Positions 45,585-55,530 are shown, numbered from the stretch's first letter. The stretch: DNA of 64,000 nt from Clostridia bacterium (GCA_022799315.1 JAAWOE010000005.1:1-64000); one strand, 5' to 3'. Made by a program: numbers and translations. The notes: generated from the sequence alone by a model not told the origin.

Positions 45585-45908
45585 CTATTTTTTTTCAAAA
45601 TAGATATACTCATCTAAAGTCTCAAGAACTTCAAAAAAAGATTTGGCGGACTCGAAGTCATTTGCAAAAAAGTGGAGGTGCGCATGGTCACATGGGTTAC
45701 CATATGTGAAATACACCTGCCCGTTTCCAAGTTTGCCATCATGTTTTGCGCGAATCATCTTTTGGCGAAGGTTCATAAGCTTTTGCAAGTGAATTTGGTG
45801 ATTGACATCGAAACTGAAGTGGCCGATAGCCTTACGCATTTCTTCTTCGCTTACAAAAATAGTACCTGTTGAAAAATCTGATTTCCGAGGGCCTTTGTTG
45901 TGTTTCAT
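45585..45908 (-). CDS. Unknown cassette protein of foreign composition
   Basis: The 107-residue protein starts MKHNKGPRKSDFSTGTIFVS and is a mixed alpha/beta soluble protein with NGQVYFTYGNPCDHAHLHFF near its end. I recognise no family. Its higher G+C, in-frame CGG (at 45887, read as Arg in GPRKSD), own promoter and terminator make it similar to the cassettes at 41993 and 44555. RBS AGGAGA precedes the ATG. Confidence 0.72.
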   Translation of the reverse strand: MKHNKGPRKSDFSTGTIFVSEEEMRKAIGHFSFDVNHQIHLQKLMNLRQKMIRAKHDGKLGNGQVYFTYGNPCDHAHLHFFANDFESAKSFFEVLETLDEYIYFEKK

Positions 45909-45961
45909 AATATGTCTCCTTTTTATTATACAAAATATCTAGAAATCCTAGACTTATCTAT

Positions 45962-45990
45962 ATTATAGCATGTTTATAATTAAAAGTCAA
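45962..45990 (-). promoter_or_regulatory. Sigma-A promoter of the 45.9-kb gene
   Basis: On the minus strand TTGACT (45990-45985), 17 bases and TATAAT (45967-45962). A palindrome TCTAGAAATCCTAGA (about 45938-45952) overlaps the start region and may be an operator. The 240 bases between here and the S10 promoter contain no gene. Confidence 0.78.
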
Positions 45991-46231
45991 AAAAGCATAC
46001 ATAATTCAAGAGACTAGGAAATCACTATTTGAATTAGATAAAGTATTGAGGAAAAATACTTGGCATCTTATAAGATAAGGCTGAAATGGAATATTATGAA
46101 ATCTAACAATAAAATAATAAGCAAGTAGTAAACTAAAATTTTACAAAAAGCTTAGGGAAAATGCGAGTGCGAAGATTAAATTATTAATTATCATAAAAAT
46201 TACAAAATTGTAACAAATTTGGAAAAATGTG

Positions 46232-46260
46232 TTGACATACATACTAATACGTTATATAAT
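46232..46260 (+). promoter_or_regulatory. Consensus sigma-A promoter of the S10-spc-alpha operon
   Basis: TTGACA (46232-46237), 17 bases and TATAAT (46255-46260), an exact consensus match, fit for one of the most expressed operons. Transcription should start near 46267. Confidence 0.92.
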
Positions 46261-46266
46261 ATTTAA

Positions 46267-46482
46267 GCATGTAGATTTGCGTTGAAGTGGAATGTGGCTA
46301 CATCCTTACGGATGGAGGGAACTTCCATGGAGTATGTCTTGGCTTAGACCGGGCGGTAAGTATGCACTTATCCCAAGATTAAACATGCAAAACTTGGGCT
46401 TTTTATATGGTGACACATGAAACACCAGGGTGCGTTTAAAACTTGCCAAGGTACATTATTATTTTAAGGAGGGAAAATACTT
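46267..46482 (+). promoter_or_regulatory. Structured leader of the S10 operon with an attenuator-like hairpin
   Basis: The 215-nt leader has several stems. One uses GTGGCTACATCCTTACGGAT near 46307. Another is CCCAAG...CTTGGG with CTTTTT (about 46373-46405), which looks like an intrinsic terminator, followed by GGTGACACATGAAACACCAG and GTGCG. A GCATGT near the 5' end could pair with ACATGC at 46385, which would open the terminator stem. Autoregulation by a ribosomal protein such as L4 is an inference from other bacteria. Confidence 0.6.
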
Positions 46483-46812
46483 ATGGCAACAACAAACAAT
46501 ATTGTAGGAAGTGAAAAAATCAGAATAAGATTAAAAGCTTATGATCACGTTGTTTTAGATCAGTCTGCTGAAAAAATAGTAGATACTGCTAAAAGAACAG
46601 GAGCTAAAGTTTCAGGTCCTATTCCATTACCTACACAAAAAGAAGTTGTAACAGTTTTACGTTGTCCTCACAAATACAAAGATTCAAGAGAACAATTTGA
46701 AATGAGAACACATAAAAGAGTTATAGACATTCTTTACCCAACACAAAAAACAGTTGACAATCTAATGAAATTAGAATTACCAGCTGGTGTTGAAATAGAA
46801 ATCAAATTATAA
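46483..46812 (+). CDS. rpsJ: Ribosomal protein S10
   Basis: 109 residues with [20 protein letters not shown] and [20 protein letters not shown], canonical S10 and NusE surfaces. The N-terminus carries about seven extra residues (MATTNNIVG). It is the first gene of the operon. RBS GGAGGG. Confidence 0.97.
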   Translation: MATTNNIVGSEKIRIRLKAYDHVVLDQSAEKIVDTAKRTGAKVSGPIPLPTQKEVVTVLRCPHKYKDSREQFEMRTHKRVIDILYPTQKTVDNLMKLELPAGVEIEIKL

Positions 46813-46925
46813 TTTAAAGGTTAGATGTTGGAAGTTAGAAGTTAGAATTTTTAATAACTAGCCAACTAAGTACATCAAAAACCAAGCTGGCCATAAAGTC
46901 AGCCAATAGTTAGGAGGAAAATTAA

Positions 46926-47555
46926 ATGAAAGCAATTATCGGAAAGAAAATTGGAATGACACAAATTTTCGATGAAAAAGGAACTGTTATACCAGTAACA
47001 GCAATCCAAGCAGGACCTTGTGTAGTAGCACAAGTTAAAACTGTAGAAACTGATGGATACAACGCAGTTCAATTAGGGTTTGGAGAAATAAAAGACAAAC
47101 ACATAAACAAACCAGAAGCAGGACACTTTAAAAAAGCAGGAATCGCTAACAAAAAACATTTAAGAGAATTTAGAGTAAATTCTATAGATGTAGCTGTTGG
47201 AGATGAAGTAAAAGTTGATGTTTTTGCAGCTGGAGAAAAAATAGATGTTCAAGGAACAACTAAAGGAAAAGGTTTCCAAGGTGTTATTAAACGTCATGGA
47301 CAATCTAGAGGACCAATGGGACATGGTTCTATGTATCATAGAAGACCAGGTTCAATGGGACCAACATCAACACCAGGTAGAGTATTTAAAGGTAAAAAGC
47401 TTCCAGGCCATATGGGAGTACAAACAGTTACAATACAAAACTTAGATGTTGTAAGTGTAGACTTAGATAAAAATGTAATTTTAGTAAAAGGTAGTGTTCC
47501 AGGAGTAAAAGGCGCATTACTAAAAATTAGACCATCTGTAAAAGTGGTTAAATAG
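46926..47555 (+). CDS. rplC: Ribosomal protein L3
   Basis: 209 residues, beginning [19 protein letters not shown] and including the glycine-rich finger [20 protein letters not shown] and GHMG, which reaches the peptidyl transferase centre. RBS AGGAGG. A family-A repeat fragment (GGTTAGATGTTGGAAGTTAG) lies in the 113-base gap before it. Confidence 0.97.
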   Translation: MKAIIGKKIGMTQIFDEKGTVIPVTAIQAGPCVVAQVKTVETDGYNAVQLGFGEIKDKHINKPEAGHFKKAGIANKKHLREFRVNSIDVAVGDEVKVDVFAAGEKIDVQGTTKGKGFQGVIKRHGQSRGPMGHGSMYHRRPGSMGPTSTPGRVFKGKKLPGHMGVQTVTIQNLDVVSVDLDKNVILVKGSVPGVKGALLKIRPSVKVVK

Positions 47556-47575
47556 AGAGGAAGGAGGACATAGAA

Positions 47576-48199
47576 ATGCCTAAAATAGATGTATATAATA
47601 TAGAAGGTAAAAAAGTTAGCGACGTAGAATTAAAAGAAGAAATATTTGGAATTGAACCAAATGAAGATATAGTACATAGTGTACTAGTTAACTATCTTGC
47701 TAACCAAAGACAAGGTACACAAAGCACTAAAACAAGATCAGAAGTATCTGGTGGTGGTAAAAAACCTTGGAGACAAAAAGGAACAGGTAGAGCAAGACAA
47801 GGTAGTATTCGTGCTCCACACTGGGTTGGTGGTGGAATAGCTTTAGGTCCAAAACCACGTAGCTACAAATATAGAGTAAATAAAAAAGAAAGAAGACTTG
47901 CAATCAAATCTGTACTAAGTTCTAAAGTATTAGAAAATGAATTAGTAGTAGTTGATGCAATCGACTTCAAAGAAATTAAAACAAAAAATATGGTTAATGC
48001 CTTAACAAACTTAAAAGTAGAAGGAAAGACATTAATCTTATTACCAGAAAAAAATGAAAACGTACAAAAATCAGCAAGAAACATTGAAGGAGTTAAAACA
48101 AGCTTAGTAAACACAATAAATGTATATGATTTATTAAAATATACAAACCTTGTTATTACTCTAGATACTGTTAAAAAATTAGAGGAGGTGTACGCATAA
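47576..48199 (+). CDS. rplD: Ribosomal protein L4
   Basis: 207 residues. The extended tunnel loop RSEVSGGGKKPWRQKGTGRA and the following RQGSIRAPHWVGGG are canonical. RBS AAGGAGGA. The stop overlaps the start of rplW by one base (TAATG). In several bacteria L4 regulates this operon. Confidence 0.97.
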   Translation: MPKIDVYNIEGKKVSDVELKEEIFGIEPNEDIVHSVLVNYLANQRQGTQSTKTRSEVSGGGKKPWRQKGTGRARQGSIRAPHWVGGGIALGPKPRSYKYRVNKKERRLAIKSVLSSKVLENELVVVDAIDFKEIKTKNMVNALTNLKVEGKTLILLPEKNENVQKSARNIEGVKTSLVNTINVYDLLKYTNLVITLDTVKKLEEVYA

Positions 48200-48546
48200 T
48201 GAGACCAGAAGATATAATTATTAAACCAGTTGTTACAGAAAAAAGTAATGACGGATTACAAGCTGGAAAGTATACCTTTAAAGTAAACAAAAAAGCAACA
48301 AAAGTAGATATAGCAAGAGCTGTTGAAAAACTTTTTGATGTTAAAGTTGTAAATGTAAACACAGTTACTGTTAAAGGAAAAGAAAAAAGAGTAGGAGTAC
48401 ACGTTGGTAAAACAGCTGACTGGAAAAAAGCTATTGTAACAATAGATACAAATCCAGGAGATAAAACATATTTAGCCAAAGGTGGAAAAGAAACAAAAAT
48501 TTCTAAAAAGTATAAAGATTCAATTGACGAATTTATGGGTGCTTAG
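48199..48546 (+). CDS. rplW: Ribosomal protein L23
   Basis: 115 residues, starting MRPEDIIIKPVVTEKSNDGL and with FKVNKKATKVDIARAVEKLF, typical of L23 at the tunnel exit. The TAATG overlap with rplD couples translation. The C-terminus is about 15 residues longer than in E. coli. Confidence 0.96.
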   Translation: MRPEDIIIKPVVTEKSNDGLQAGKYTFKVNKKATKVDIARAVEKLFDVKVVNVNTVTVKGKEKRVGVHVGKTADWKKAIVTIDTNPGDKTYLAKGGKETKISKKYKDSIDEFMGA

Positions 48547-48893
48547 AAATTATAAGCGTCGTCTAACTTCGTTAACCTTCATTTTAAATTTTATCAACGT
48601 GCAAAAGCACGCCTCAAAAATTTAAAACTCGGTTGCCTAGTTATACTTGCTTCTAATTCCTAATCATAAAAAATAAAAATATCTGGAAAATACCAGGATA
48701 ATAAAGAATATCTGCTTATGTGGAGCAGGAAAAAATCCACAAATATAAAAGTAAGAGGATTTAGCAAAAACGAGTATTACTAGGAAAACAAGCAAAAATC
48801 CGCAGACGTACATGTAGTACGTCGAGGAATTTTGAAGCGAAGTTTGACAACGTAAGACGAAGTTTTTCATAAATCCGAGAAAGGAAAAGAAAA
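48547..48893. repeat. 347-base gap between rplW and rplB filled by palindromic elements
   Basis: At 48555-48655 a long imperfect palindrome has AAGCGTCGTCTAACTTCGTT on one side, a core ATCAACGTGCAAAAGCACGC and GGTTGCCTAGTTATACTTGC on the other. It matches the elements at 53740 and 55340. A second palindrome near 48798-48822 contains GACGTACATGTAGTACGTC. No protein gene is supported. Confidence 0.75.
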
Positions 48894-49724
48894 ATGGGAA
48901 TGAAACATTTCAGACCTTATACACCTTCTAGAAGAAATATGACTGTTTCTACATTTGAAGAAATAACAAAAAAGACACCTGAAAAATCTTTACTTGCTAA
49001 AAAGAAAGAAAAAGCAGGAAGAAACTCATATGGTAGAATTACAGTTCGTCATCAAGGTGGAGGTAATAGACAAAAATATAGAATAATTGATTTTAAACGT
49101 AATTCAAAAGATGATATGGTAGCTACTGTAATTGGTATTGAATATGATCCAAACAGAAGTGCAAACATAGCATTAATAGAATATGAAGATGGAGAAAGAG
49201 CATACATATTAGCTCCAGTAGGATTAACAGATGGAGACAAAGTAGTATCTGGACAAAAAGCAGATATTAAACCAGGAAACTGTATGCCAATTGAAAACAT
49301 ACCAGTAGGTACATTAATTCATAATATCGAATTAAATCCAGGTCAAGGTGGAAAAATGGTAAGAAGTGCTGGACAAAGCGCACAATTAATGGCTAAAGAA
49401 GGAAAATATGCACATGTAAGACTTCCATCTGGAGAAATGAGATTAGTTATGACAAGATGTAGAGCAACAATTGGTACAGTTGGAAATACAGATCATGAAA
49501 ACGTTAAATTAGGTAAAGCTGGAAGAACAAGACATATGGGAATTAGACCAACAGTTAGAGGTTCTGTAATGAACCCAGTAGATCACCCTCATGGTGGTGG
49601 TGAAGGTAGAGCACCAGTTGGACGTCCAGGACCACTTACTCCTTGGGGTAAACCAGCACTTGGATACAAAACAAGAAAGAAAAATAAATTATCTAATAAA
49701 TTTATTGTTAAGAGACGTAAATAG
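48894..49724 (+). CDS. rplB: Ribosomal protein L2
   Basis: 276 residues with [35 protein letters not shown] and the conserved C-terminal [17 protein letters not shown], including the His near the peptidyl transferase centre. RBS GAAAGGAAAAG. Confidence 0.97.
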   Translation: MGMKHFRPYTPSRRNMTVSTFEEITKKTPEKSLLAKKKEKAGRNSYGRITVRHQGGGNRQKYRIIDFKRNSKDDMVATVIGIEYDPNRSANIALIEYEDGERAYILAPVGLTDGDKVVSGQKADIKPGNCMPIENIPVGTLIHNIELNPGQGGKMVRSAGQSAQLMAKEGKYAHVRLPSGEMRLVMTRCRATIGTVGNTDHENVKLGKAGRTRHMGIRPTVRGSVMNPVDHPHGGGEGRAPVGRPGPLTPWGKPALGYKTRKKNKLSNKFIVKRRK

Positions 49725-49767
49725 AAAAATTATAAAACTCTTATAAAGAAAAGGAGGAAATAACTAA

Positions 49768-50049
49768 ATGTCAAGATCAAGTAAAAAGACACCATTTATT
49801 GCACCTGAACTATTAAAAAGAGTAGAAGCAATGAATGAAACAGGTAAAAAAGAAGTTCTAAAGACATGGTCAAGAGCATCTACAATATATCCACAATTAG
49901 TTGGACACACAATAGCTGTTCATGACGGAAGAAAACATGTTCCAATTTATATTACAGAAGAAATGATTGGACATAAATTAGGTGAATTTGCACCAACAAG
50001 AACATACAAAGGTCATGCAGGAGAAAAAGCATCAAATGTTAAAAAATAG
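49768..50049 (+). CDS. rpsS: Ribosomal protein S19
   Basis: 93 residues, [20 protein letters not shown] and [20 protein letters not shown], canonical. RBS AAGGAGGAA. A family-A repeat begins exactly at its stop codon. Confidence 0.97.
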   Translation: MSRSSKKTPFIAPELLKRVEAMNETGKKEVLKTWSRASTIYPQLVGHTIAVHDGRKHVPIYITEEMIGHKLGEFAPTRTYKGHAGEKASNVKK

Positions 50050-50195
50050 AAGTTAGAGGTTAGAAGTTGGAAGTTAGAATTCAATAACTATAATATCCTC
50101 TAAACATACTAAATTATAAAGTGAAAAATATAAAAGGTAGGAAGTAGAAAATTTGAGAATCCAACCTCAAACATCTAACATCCAACCTCAAAATA
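50047..50195. repeat. GGTTAGA-type heptad repeat, copy between rpsS and rplV
   Basis: TAGAAGTTAGAGGTTAGAAG continues as degenerate 7-base units at the left. CCAACCTCAAACATCTAACA and further units in inverse complement lie at the right, ending just before the rplV RBS. The two sides could pair into a long hairpin between the genes. Confidence 0.8.
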
Positions 50196-50209
50196 AGGAG
50201 GGAATCTAA

Positions 50210-50560
50210 GTGGAAGAAACAGTACAAACTGCACAAGCTACTCTTAAGTATGCAAGAATTTCAGCAAGAAAAGTTAAAATAGTTGCAGATTTAATTAGAG
50301 GTAAAGAAGTAGCTGAAGCATTAGCAATAGTTAAATTTACACCAAAAGCAGCATCTGAAATTATTGAAAAATTATTAAAATCAGCAATTGCAAATGCTGA
50401 AAACAACCACAATATGGATAGTAAAAATTTATATATTTCTGAAATATATGCAAACCAAGGTCCTACTCTAAAAAGAATAAGACCAGCAGCAAAAGGTTCA
50501 GCTGTTAGAATAAGAAAAAGAACAAGTCATATAACAATCGTATTAAGTGAAAAGAAATAG
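50210..50560 (+). CDS. rplV: Ribosomal protein L22
   Basis: 116 residues with [20 protein letters not shown] and [20 protein letters not shown], canonical for the tunnel-lining protein. Start is GTG 50210 with GGAGGGA upstream. Confidence 0.96.
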   Translation: MEETVQTAQATLKYARISARKVKIVADLIRGKEVAEALAIVKFTPKAASEIIEKLLKSAIANAENNHNMDSKNLYISEIYANQGPTLKRIRPAAKGSAVRIRKRTSHITIVLSEKK

Positions 50561-50577
50561 GAAGGAGGATTTTTAGC

Positions 50578-51240
50578 ATGGGACAAAAAATGCATCCACA
50601 TGGATTAAGAGTAGGAATTATTAAAGATTGGAACTCAAAATGGTATGCTGATAAGAAAAATTTCGGTGATTATTTAGTAGAAGACCATAAAATCCGTGAA
50701 TATGTTAAGAAAAAATTATTTGTTAGCGGAATTTCTAAAATTGAAATAGAAAGAACAGCTAAATTTGTTAAAGTAAATGTTTATACTGCAAAACCAGGTC
50801 TAGTAATAGGAAAAGGTGGAGCTATAGCAGAAAACTTGAAAATTGACTTACAAAAAATGATAGGTAAAGATGTTAATTTAAATATAGTTGAGGTAAAAAA
50901 TATTGATTTAGATGCACAATTAGTTGCAGAAAATATTTGTGCTCAACTTGAAAGAAGAATTTCATTCAGACGTGCAATGAAACAATGTATGCAAAAAACA
51001 ATGAAAGCAGGTGCTTTAGGAATAAAAACTTCTGTATCTGGAAGATTAGGTGGAGCTGATATGGCAAGAACAGAATTCTATAAAGAAGGTACTATACCAC
51101 TTCAAACATTAAGAGCAGATATAGATTATGGATTCTATGAAGCAAATACAACTTATGGAAAAATAGGTGTTAAAGTTTGGATTTATAAAGGTGAAGTTCT
51201 TCCAACTAAAAAAGAGAAAGTGGAAGGAGGAGACAAATAA
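50578..51240 (+). CDS. rpsC: Ribosomal protein S3
   Basis: 220 residues; [22 protein letters not shown] domain [20 protein letters not shown] and [20 protein letters not shown] are canonical. The stop overlaps the rplP start (TAATG). Confidence 0.97.
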   Translation: MGQKMHPHGLRVGIIKDWNSKWYADKKNFGDYLVEDHKIREYVKKKLFVSGISKIEIERTAKFVKVNVYTAKPGLVIGKGGAIAENLKIDLQKMIGKDVNLNIVEVKNIDLDAQLVAENICAQLERRISFRRAMKQCMQKTMKAGALGIKTSVSGRLGGADMARTEFYKEGTIPLQTLRADIDYGFYEANTTYGKIGVKVWIYKGEVLPTKKEKVEGGDK

Positions 51241-51683
51241 TGCCATTAATACCAAAAAGAACAAAATTTAGAAAACAACAAAAAGGTAGAAATAGAGGTA
51301 AAGCAACAAGAGGTAACTTTGTTTCTGACGGAGAATTCGGATTACAAGCTACAGAAGCAGCTTGGATTACAACAAATCAAATAGAAGCAGCCCGTGTTGC
51401 TATGACTCGTCACATTAAAAGAGGTGGTAAAGTTTGGATTAAAATATTCCCAGACAAACCAGTAACAAAGAAACCAGCTGAAACTCGTATGGGTAAAGGT
51501 AAAGGAGCTCCAGAATACTGGGTAGCTGTTGTAAAACCAGGAAGAGTATTATTTGAAGTTGCTGGTGTACCAGAAGAATTAGCAAGAGAAGCTATGAGAC
51601 TTGCTGCAAATAAACTACCAATTAAAACAAAATTTATAAAAAGAGAAATTGAAGTAGGTGGTGATAATGATGAAGATAAATAA
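51240..51683 (+). CDS. rplP: Ribosomal protein L16
   Basis: 147 residues, [20 protein letters not shown] and the [20 protein letters not shown] motif. Its last residues overlap the rpmC start. Confidence 0.97.
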   Translation: MPLIPKRTKFRKQQKGRNRGKATRGNFVSDGEFGLQATEAAWITTNQIEAARVAMTRHIKRGGKVWIKIFPDKPVTKKPAETRMGKGKGAPEYWVAVVKPGRVLFEVAGVPEELAREAMRLAANKLPIKTKFIKREIEVGGDNDEDK

Positions 51684-51864
51684 AATTAATGAAATGTCTT
51701 CACCAGAACTTGAAAATGAACTAAGTGAATTAAAAACAGAATTATTTAAACTAAGATTTAGCTTAGCTACAAATGGATTAGATAATCCAATGAAAATAAA
51801 AGAAGTTAAAAAAGACATTGCAAGAATAAAAACAGTATTAAGACAAAGAGAATTAGCAGAGTAG
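51670..51864 (+). CDS. rpmC: Ribosomal protein L29
   Basis: 64 residues, [20 protein letters not shown] and [30 protein letters not shown] inside rplP supports ATG 51670; an adjacent ATG at 51667 is equally possible. Confidence 0.93.
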   Translation: MKINKINEMSSPELENELSELKTELFKLRFSLATNGLDNPMKIKEVKKDIARIKTVLRQRELAE

Positions 51865-51966
51865 AAGTTGGAAATTAGAAGTTAGAAGTTAGAAAATCTA
51901 AGAAAATTATTCGAAGAAATTTCCTAAAATCCAACCTCTAACATCAAACATCCAACCTCCAATTTA
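51862..51966. repeat. GGTTAGA-type heptad repeat, copy between rpmC and rpsQ
   Basis: TAGAAGTTGGAAATTAGAAG and further units begin at the rpmC stop. ATCCAACCTCTAACATCAAA and further inverse units precede the rpsQ RBS. Confidence 0.8.
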
Positions 51967-51985
51967 AGAAAGGAGAAAACAGATT

Positions 51986-52249
51986 ATGGAAGAAAGAAAT
52001 CTTCGTAAAGTTATGGTTGGTACAGTAGTATCAAACAAAATGAACAAAACAGTAGTAGTAGCAGTTAAAACAAACGTAAAACATGATGTTTACTCTAAAA
52101 TTGTTAAAAGAACATATAAATTAAAAGCACATGACGAAGAAAATGCTTGCCAAATTGGTGATGAAGTTAAAGTAATGGAAACACGTCCACTTTCAAAAGA
52201 TAAAAGATGGAGAGTTGTTGAAATTACAAAGAAAGCAATTATTAAATAG
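51986..52249 (+). CDS. rpsQ: Ribosomal protein S17
   Basis: 87 residues with [20 protein letters not shown] and [33 protein letters not shown]. The repeat-like GAAGTTACATGTTAGAAAAA follows its stop. Confidence 0.96.
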   Translation: MEERNLRKVMVGTVVSNKMNKTVVVAVKTNVKHDVYSKIVKRTYKLKAHDEENACQIGDEVKVMETRPLSKDKRWRVVEITKKAIIK

Positions 52250-52320
52250 AAGTTACATGTTAGAAAAAGACTAACTAACTTTTGGAATAATATGAATTAG
52301 TAGAAAGGAAGGAAAAACCT

Positions 52321-52689
52321 ATGGTACAACAACAATCAATTTTAAAAGTTGCTGATAACACTGGTGCAAAAGAAATTATGTGTATCAGATGTTTAGGTGG
52401 TTCATATAGAAAATATGCAGGGATTGGCGATGTTATTGTTGCTTCTGTTAAAAGTGCTACACCAGGTGGTGTTGTAAAAAAAGGAGAAGTAGTAAAAGCA
52501 GTTGTAGTTAGAACTAAAAAACCACAAAGACGTGCAGACGGTTCTTATGTTAGATTTGATGAAAATGCTGCTGTTATTATACGTGATGATGGTAATCCAA
52601 AAGGAACACGTATATTTGGACCAGTAGCAAGAGAATTAAGAGAAAAAGAATATATGAAGATTCTATCATTAGCCCCAGAAGTATTATAA
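52321..52689 (+). CDS. rplN: Ribosomal protein L14
   Basis: 122 residues, [20 protein letters not shown] and [20 protein letters not shown], canonical. RBS AAAGGAAGGA. Confidence 0.97.
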   Translation: MVQQQSILKVADNTGAKEIMCIRCLGGSYRKYAGIGDVIVASVKSATPGGVVKKGEVVKAVVVRTKKPQRRADGSYVRFDENAAVIIRDDGNPKGTRIFGPVARELREKEYMKILSLAPEVL

Positions 52690-52696
52690 AAAACAA

Positions 52697-52805
52697 ATGA
52701 AAATCAGCATTCTGCACATTTTCATCAATTGCAAAAATGCTCAACGTACGATATGTACGCCTCCGCTTTTTGTAATTTTCTGAAAATGCACATTATACTA
52801 ATTTT
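52697..52805. repeat. Palindromic element with CAACGTAC/GTACGCC core between rplN and rplX
   Basis: AATCAGCATTCTGCACATTT and its inverse GAAAATGCACATTATACTAA flank inner arms ATTGCAAAAA...TTTTTGTAAT and the core CTCAACGTACGATATGTACG. Confidence 0.72.
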
Positions 52806-52862
52806 GATTTGTTTGATGAAAAATGGTACAACTAAATTAATAGAAAAGGAGGAAAATCCTAA

Positions 52863-53171
52863 ATGAGAATAAAAAAAGGTGATACTGTTAAGGTTTTATC
52901 TGGAAATGATAAAGGAAAAACAGGAGAAGTTTTAGAAGTAATACCAAAAACAGAAAAAATCATTGTTAAAGGTGTTAATATTAGAAAAAAACACGTAAAA
53001 CCTAGAAAACAAGGAGAAGAAGGTGGAATTATTCCAGTTGAATGTGCAATTCATTCTGCAAAAGTAAATGTTGTATGTCCAAAATGTAATAAAGCTACTA
53101 GAATAGGTTTTAGTATGGAAAAAGACCAAAAAATTCGTGTTTGTAAAAAATGCGGTACAAAAATAAAATAA
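52863..53171 (+). CDS. rplX: Ribosomal protein L24, zinc-ribbon form
   Basis: 102 residues. The KOW motif KGDTVKVLSGNDKGKTGEVL is followed by VKPRKQGEEGGIIPVECAIH. The C-terminus has CPKCNKATR and CKKCGTK, two CxxC pairs that would bind zinc. RBS AAAGGAGGAA. Confidence 0.96.
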   Translation: MRIKKGDTVKVLSGNDKGKTGEVLEVIPKTEKIIVKGVNIRKKHVKPRKQGEEGGIIPVECAIHSAKVNVVCPKCNKATRIGFSMEKDQKIRVCKKCGTKIK

Positions 53172-53192
53172 GGAAGGAGGATTTAAAAACTT

Positions 53193-53732
53193 ATGGAAAA
53201 ATTAAGAGAACAATATCAAAATGAAGTAGTTCCAGCATTAATGAAAAAATTTAATTATAAGTCTGTTATGCAAGTTCCAAAACTTGATAAAATAGTTATT
53301 AATATAGGTTTAGGAGATACAAAAGATAATCCTAAATCACTAGAAAATGCAATGAACGATTTAAGCATTATAACAGGACAAAGACCAGTTATTACAAAAG
53401 CTAGAAAATCAATTGCTGCATTCAAATTAAGAGAAGGTGCAAACATTGGATGTAAAGTTACTTTAAGATCAGAAAAAATGTATGAATTTGCATATAAATT
53501 ATTCAATGTGGCTCTTCCTAGAGTTAGAGATTTTAGAGGAGTATCAGCAAATTCTTTCGATGGAAGAGGAAATTACTCAATGGGAATAAAAGAACAATTA
53601 ATATTCCCAGAAATCGAATATGATAAAGTAGATAAACTAAGAGGTATGGATATTATATTCGTAACAACAGCAAAAACTGATGAAGAAGCAAGAGAATTAC
53701 TTACTTTATTAGGAATGCCTTTTAAAAACTAA
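53193..53732 (+). CDS. rplE: Ribosomal protein L5
   Basis: 179 residues, with [35 protein letters not shown] and [20 protein letters not shown], canonical for the 5S rRNA-binding protein. RBS GGAAGGAGGA. Confidence 0.97.
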   Translation: MEKLREQYQNEVVPALMKKFNYKSVMQVPKLDKIVINIGLGDTKDNPKSLENAMNDLSIITGQRPVITKARKSIAAFKLREGANIGCKVTLRSEKMYEFAYKLFNVALPRVRDFRGVSANSFDGRGNYSMGIKEQLIFPEIEYDKVDKLRGMDIIFVTTAKTDEEARELLTLLGMPFKN

Positions 53733-53737
53733 TTTTA

Positions 53738-53850
53738 AGCGTCGTCTAACGTCGTTAGCCATCGCTTAAAAATGTCCTCAACGTACCCTATGTACGCCTG
53801 CGGATTTTTAGCTCGGCTGCCTAGTTATACTCGCTTCTAATTAGTTTCTG
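53738..53850. repeat. Palindromic element with CAACGTAC/GTACGCC core between rplE and rpsZ
   Basis: AAGCGTCGTCTAACGTCGTT and GGCTGCCTAGTTATACTCGC flank inner arms GCTTAAAAAT...ATTTTTAGC and the core CTCAACGTACCCTATGTACG. It is the closest relative of 48555-48655. Confidence 0.78.
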
Positions 53851-53886
53851 AGTATAAGATTAGTTGAAGGAAGGAGAATATTTTAT

Positions 53887-54072
53887 ATGGCTAAAATGTC
53901 AATGAAAATAAAACAACAAAGACCACAAAAATACAAAACAAGAGAATATAACAGATGTAAAATATGTGGAAGACCACATGCTTATATTAGAAAATATGGA
54001 ATTTGCCGTGTATGCTTTAGAAAAATGGCTCATGAAGGAGAAATTCCAGGTGTAAAAAAAGCAAGCTGGTAA
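53887..54072 (+). CDS. rpsZ: Ribosomal protein S14, zinc-binding type
   Basis: 61 residues; [20 protein letters not shown] contains both CxxC pairs of the short zinc (C+) S14 form. RBS AAGGAAGGAGAA. A family-A repeat starts just after the stop. Confidence 0.97.
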   Translation: MAKMSMKIKQQRPQKYKTREYNRCKICGRPHAYIRKYGICRVCFRKMAHEGEIPGVKKASW

Positions 54073-54205
54073 TATAGAAGTTAGAGGTTAGAGGTTAGAA
54101 AAATTCTAACGATAATCTCTAGAAAACAAAATAATAAATTAAAGTTGGAAATGAGAAGTTAGGGGTCTAACCTCCAACATCAAACATCCAACCTCAAAAA
54201 AAGGA
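54072..54205. repeat. GGTTAGA-type heptad repeat, copy between rpsZ and rpsH
   Basis: ATAGAAGTTAGAGGTTAGAG begins at the stop; GGTCTAACCTCCAACATCAA and ATCCAACCTC end before the rpsH RBS. Confidence 0.8.
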
Positions 54206-54215
54206 GGTAAAATAA

Positions 54216-54614
54216 GTGAATATTACAGATCCAATAGCAGATATGTTAACAAGAATTAGAAATGCAAATACTTCAAAACATAAAACTGTTGATATCCCAG
54301 CATCTAATGTGAAAAGAGCAATTGCTGAAATATTATTCAATGAGGGATATATAAAAGCTTTTGAAGAAATAGCAAATGAAAATCAAGGAATTATAAGAAT
54401 TACTATAAAATACGATGAAAAAGGAAATCGTGTAATTGCTGGATTAAAGAGAATTAGTAAACCAGGTTTAAGAGTTTATGCAGCTAAAGACGAATTACCA
54501 AAAGTATTAAACGGTTTAGGTATTGCTTTAATATCTACATCAAAAGGAATAATGACAGATAAACAAGCAAGAGAACAAGGTATAGGTGGAGAAGTTTTAG
54601 CTTATATCTGGTAA
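54216..54614 (+). CDS. rpsH: Ribosomal protein S8
   Basis: 132 residues, [20 protein letters not shown] and the C-terminal [20 protein letters not shown], canonical. Start is GTG 54216 with AAGGAGGT upstream. Confidence 0.97.
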   Translation: MNITDPIADMLTRIRNANTSKHKTVDIPASNVKRAIAEILFNEGYIKAFEEIANENQGIIRITIKYDEKGNRVIAGLKRISKPGLRVYAAKDELPKVLNGLGIALISTSKGIMTDKQAREQGIGGEVLAYIW

Positions 54615-54778
54615 TATAGAAGTTAGAGATTAGAAGTTAGAGGTTGGAAATATTCTAACAATAGTCTTTACATATAATCTAAACAATAAAACTTAAATTT
54701 AAATAAAATATTATAAAAAGGTGGAAATGAAGAGTTGGAAGTCCAACCTCCAACATCAAACATCCAACTTCAAAATAA
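54614..54778. repeat. GGTTAGA-type heptad repeat, copy between rpsH and rplF
   Basis: ATAGAAGTTAGAGATTAGAA and more units begin at the rpsH stop; AAGTCCAACCTCCAACATCA and ATCCAACTTC precede rplF. The central part is unrelated AT-rich sequence. Confidence 0.78.
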
Positions 54779-54794
54779 AGAGGTGAAAAATTAA

Positions 54795-55334
54795 ATGTCA
54801 AGAATAGGAAATAGCCCAATTACTGTACCATCTGATGTAGAAGTAAAAATTGAAGGGCAAAAGGTTACAGTAAAAGGACCTAAAGGAACTCTAGAAAGAG
54901 AAATACATAAAAATATCTCTGTATCTATGGAAAACAATGTTATAACAGTTACAAGACCAGATGATCAACCAGAAAATAGAAGTTTACATGGTTTAACAAG
55001 ATCTTTATTAAATAACATGGTTAAAGGTGTAAAAGAAGAATATACTAGAGAACTACAAATAAATGGTGTTGGTTATAGAGCACAAAAACAAGGTAACAAA
55101 TTAGTAATGAATTTAGGTTATTCTCATCCAGTTGAAATGGAACAACCTGAAGGAATTACATTTGATGTACCAAACCAAAATACAATCATTGTAAAAGGTA
55201 TAGATAAAGAATTAGTTGGTCAAACAGCAGCAGTTATAAGAACAAAAAGACCACCTGAAGTATATAGAGGTAAAGGTATTAAATATGCTGAAGAAGTTAT
55301 TAGACGTAAAGAGGGTAAAGCTGGTAAAAAATAA
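54795..55334 (+). CDS. rplF: Ribosomal protein L6
   Basis: 179 residues, [20 protein letters not shown] and [20 protein letters not shown], canonical. RBS AAAGAGGTGAAA. Confidence 0.97.
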   Translation: MSRIGNSPITVPSDVEVKIEGQKVTVKGPKGTLEREIHKNISVSMENNVITVTRPDDQPENRSLHGLTRSLLNNMVKGVKEEYTRELQINGVGYRAQKQGNKLVMNLGYSHPVEMEQPEGITFDVPNQNTIIVKGIDKELVGQTAAVIRTKRPPEVYRGKGIKYAEEVIRRKEGKAGKK

Positions 55335-55337
55335 AAT

Positions 55338-55462
55338 TTGAAATTTCTAGCTTTGTCTAACTTCGTTAATCTACGCATAAACTTTTTTCAATATACACTC
55401 GTACTATTTCAAAAAGTTTAGCTTGATTGCCTTGTTATACTTGCTATAAATTCCAAATTTAA
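55338..55462. repeat. Degenerate palindromic element between rplF and rplR
   Basis: TTTCTAGCTTTGTCTAACTT and TTGCCTTGTTATACTTGCTA correspond to the arms of the 53738 element. The core (TTTCAATATACACTCGTACT) is decayed compared with the other copies. Confidence 0.65.
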
Positions 55463-55530
55463 TTGCTATAAAGCAATATACCACTTTTGCTTTAAAGTTT
55501 TTAAATTTAGATTTTAGAAAGGAGAAAAAA

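Noticed and set aside
48664..48870. 68-codon minus-strand open frame between rplW and rplB
   Set aside because: It lies in palindromic repeat sequence on the non-transcribed strand of the operon.
50047..54778. CRISPR array in the ribosomal operon
   Set aside because: The units are about 7 bases, degenerate and partly inverted, with no regular spacers.
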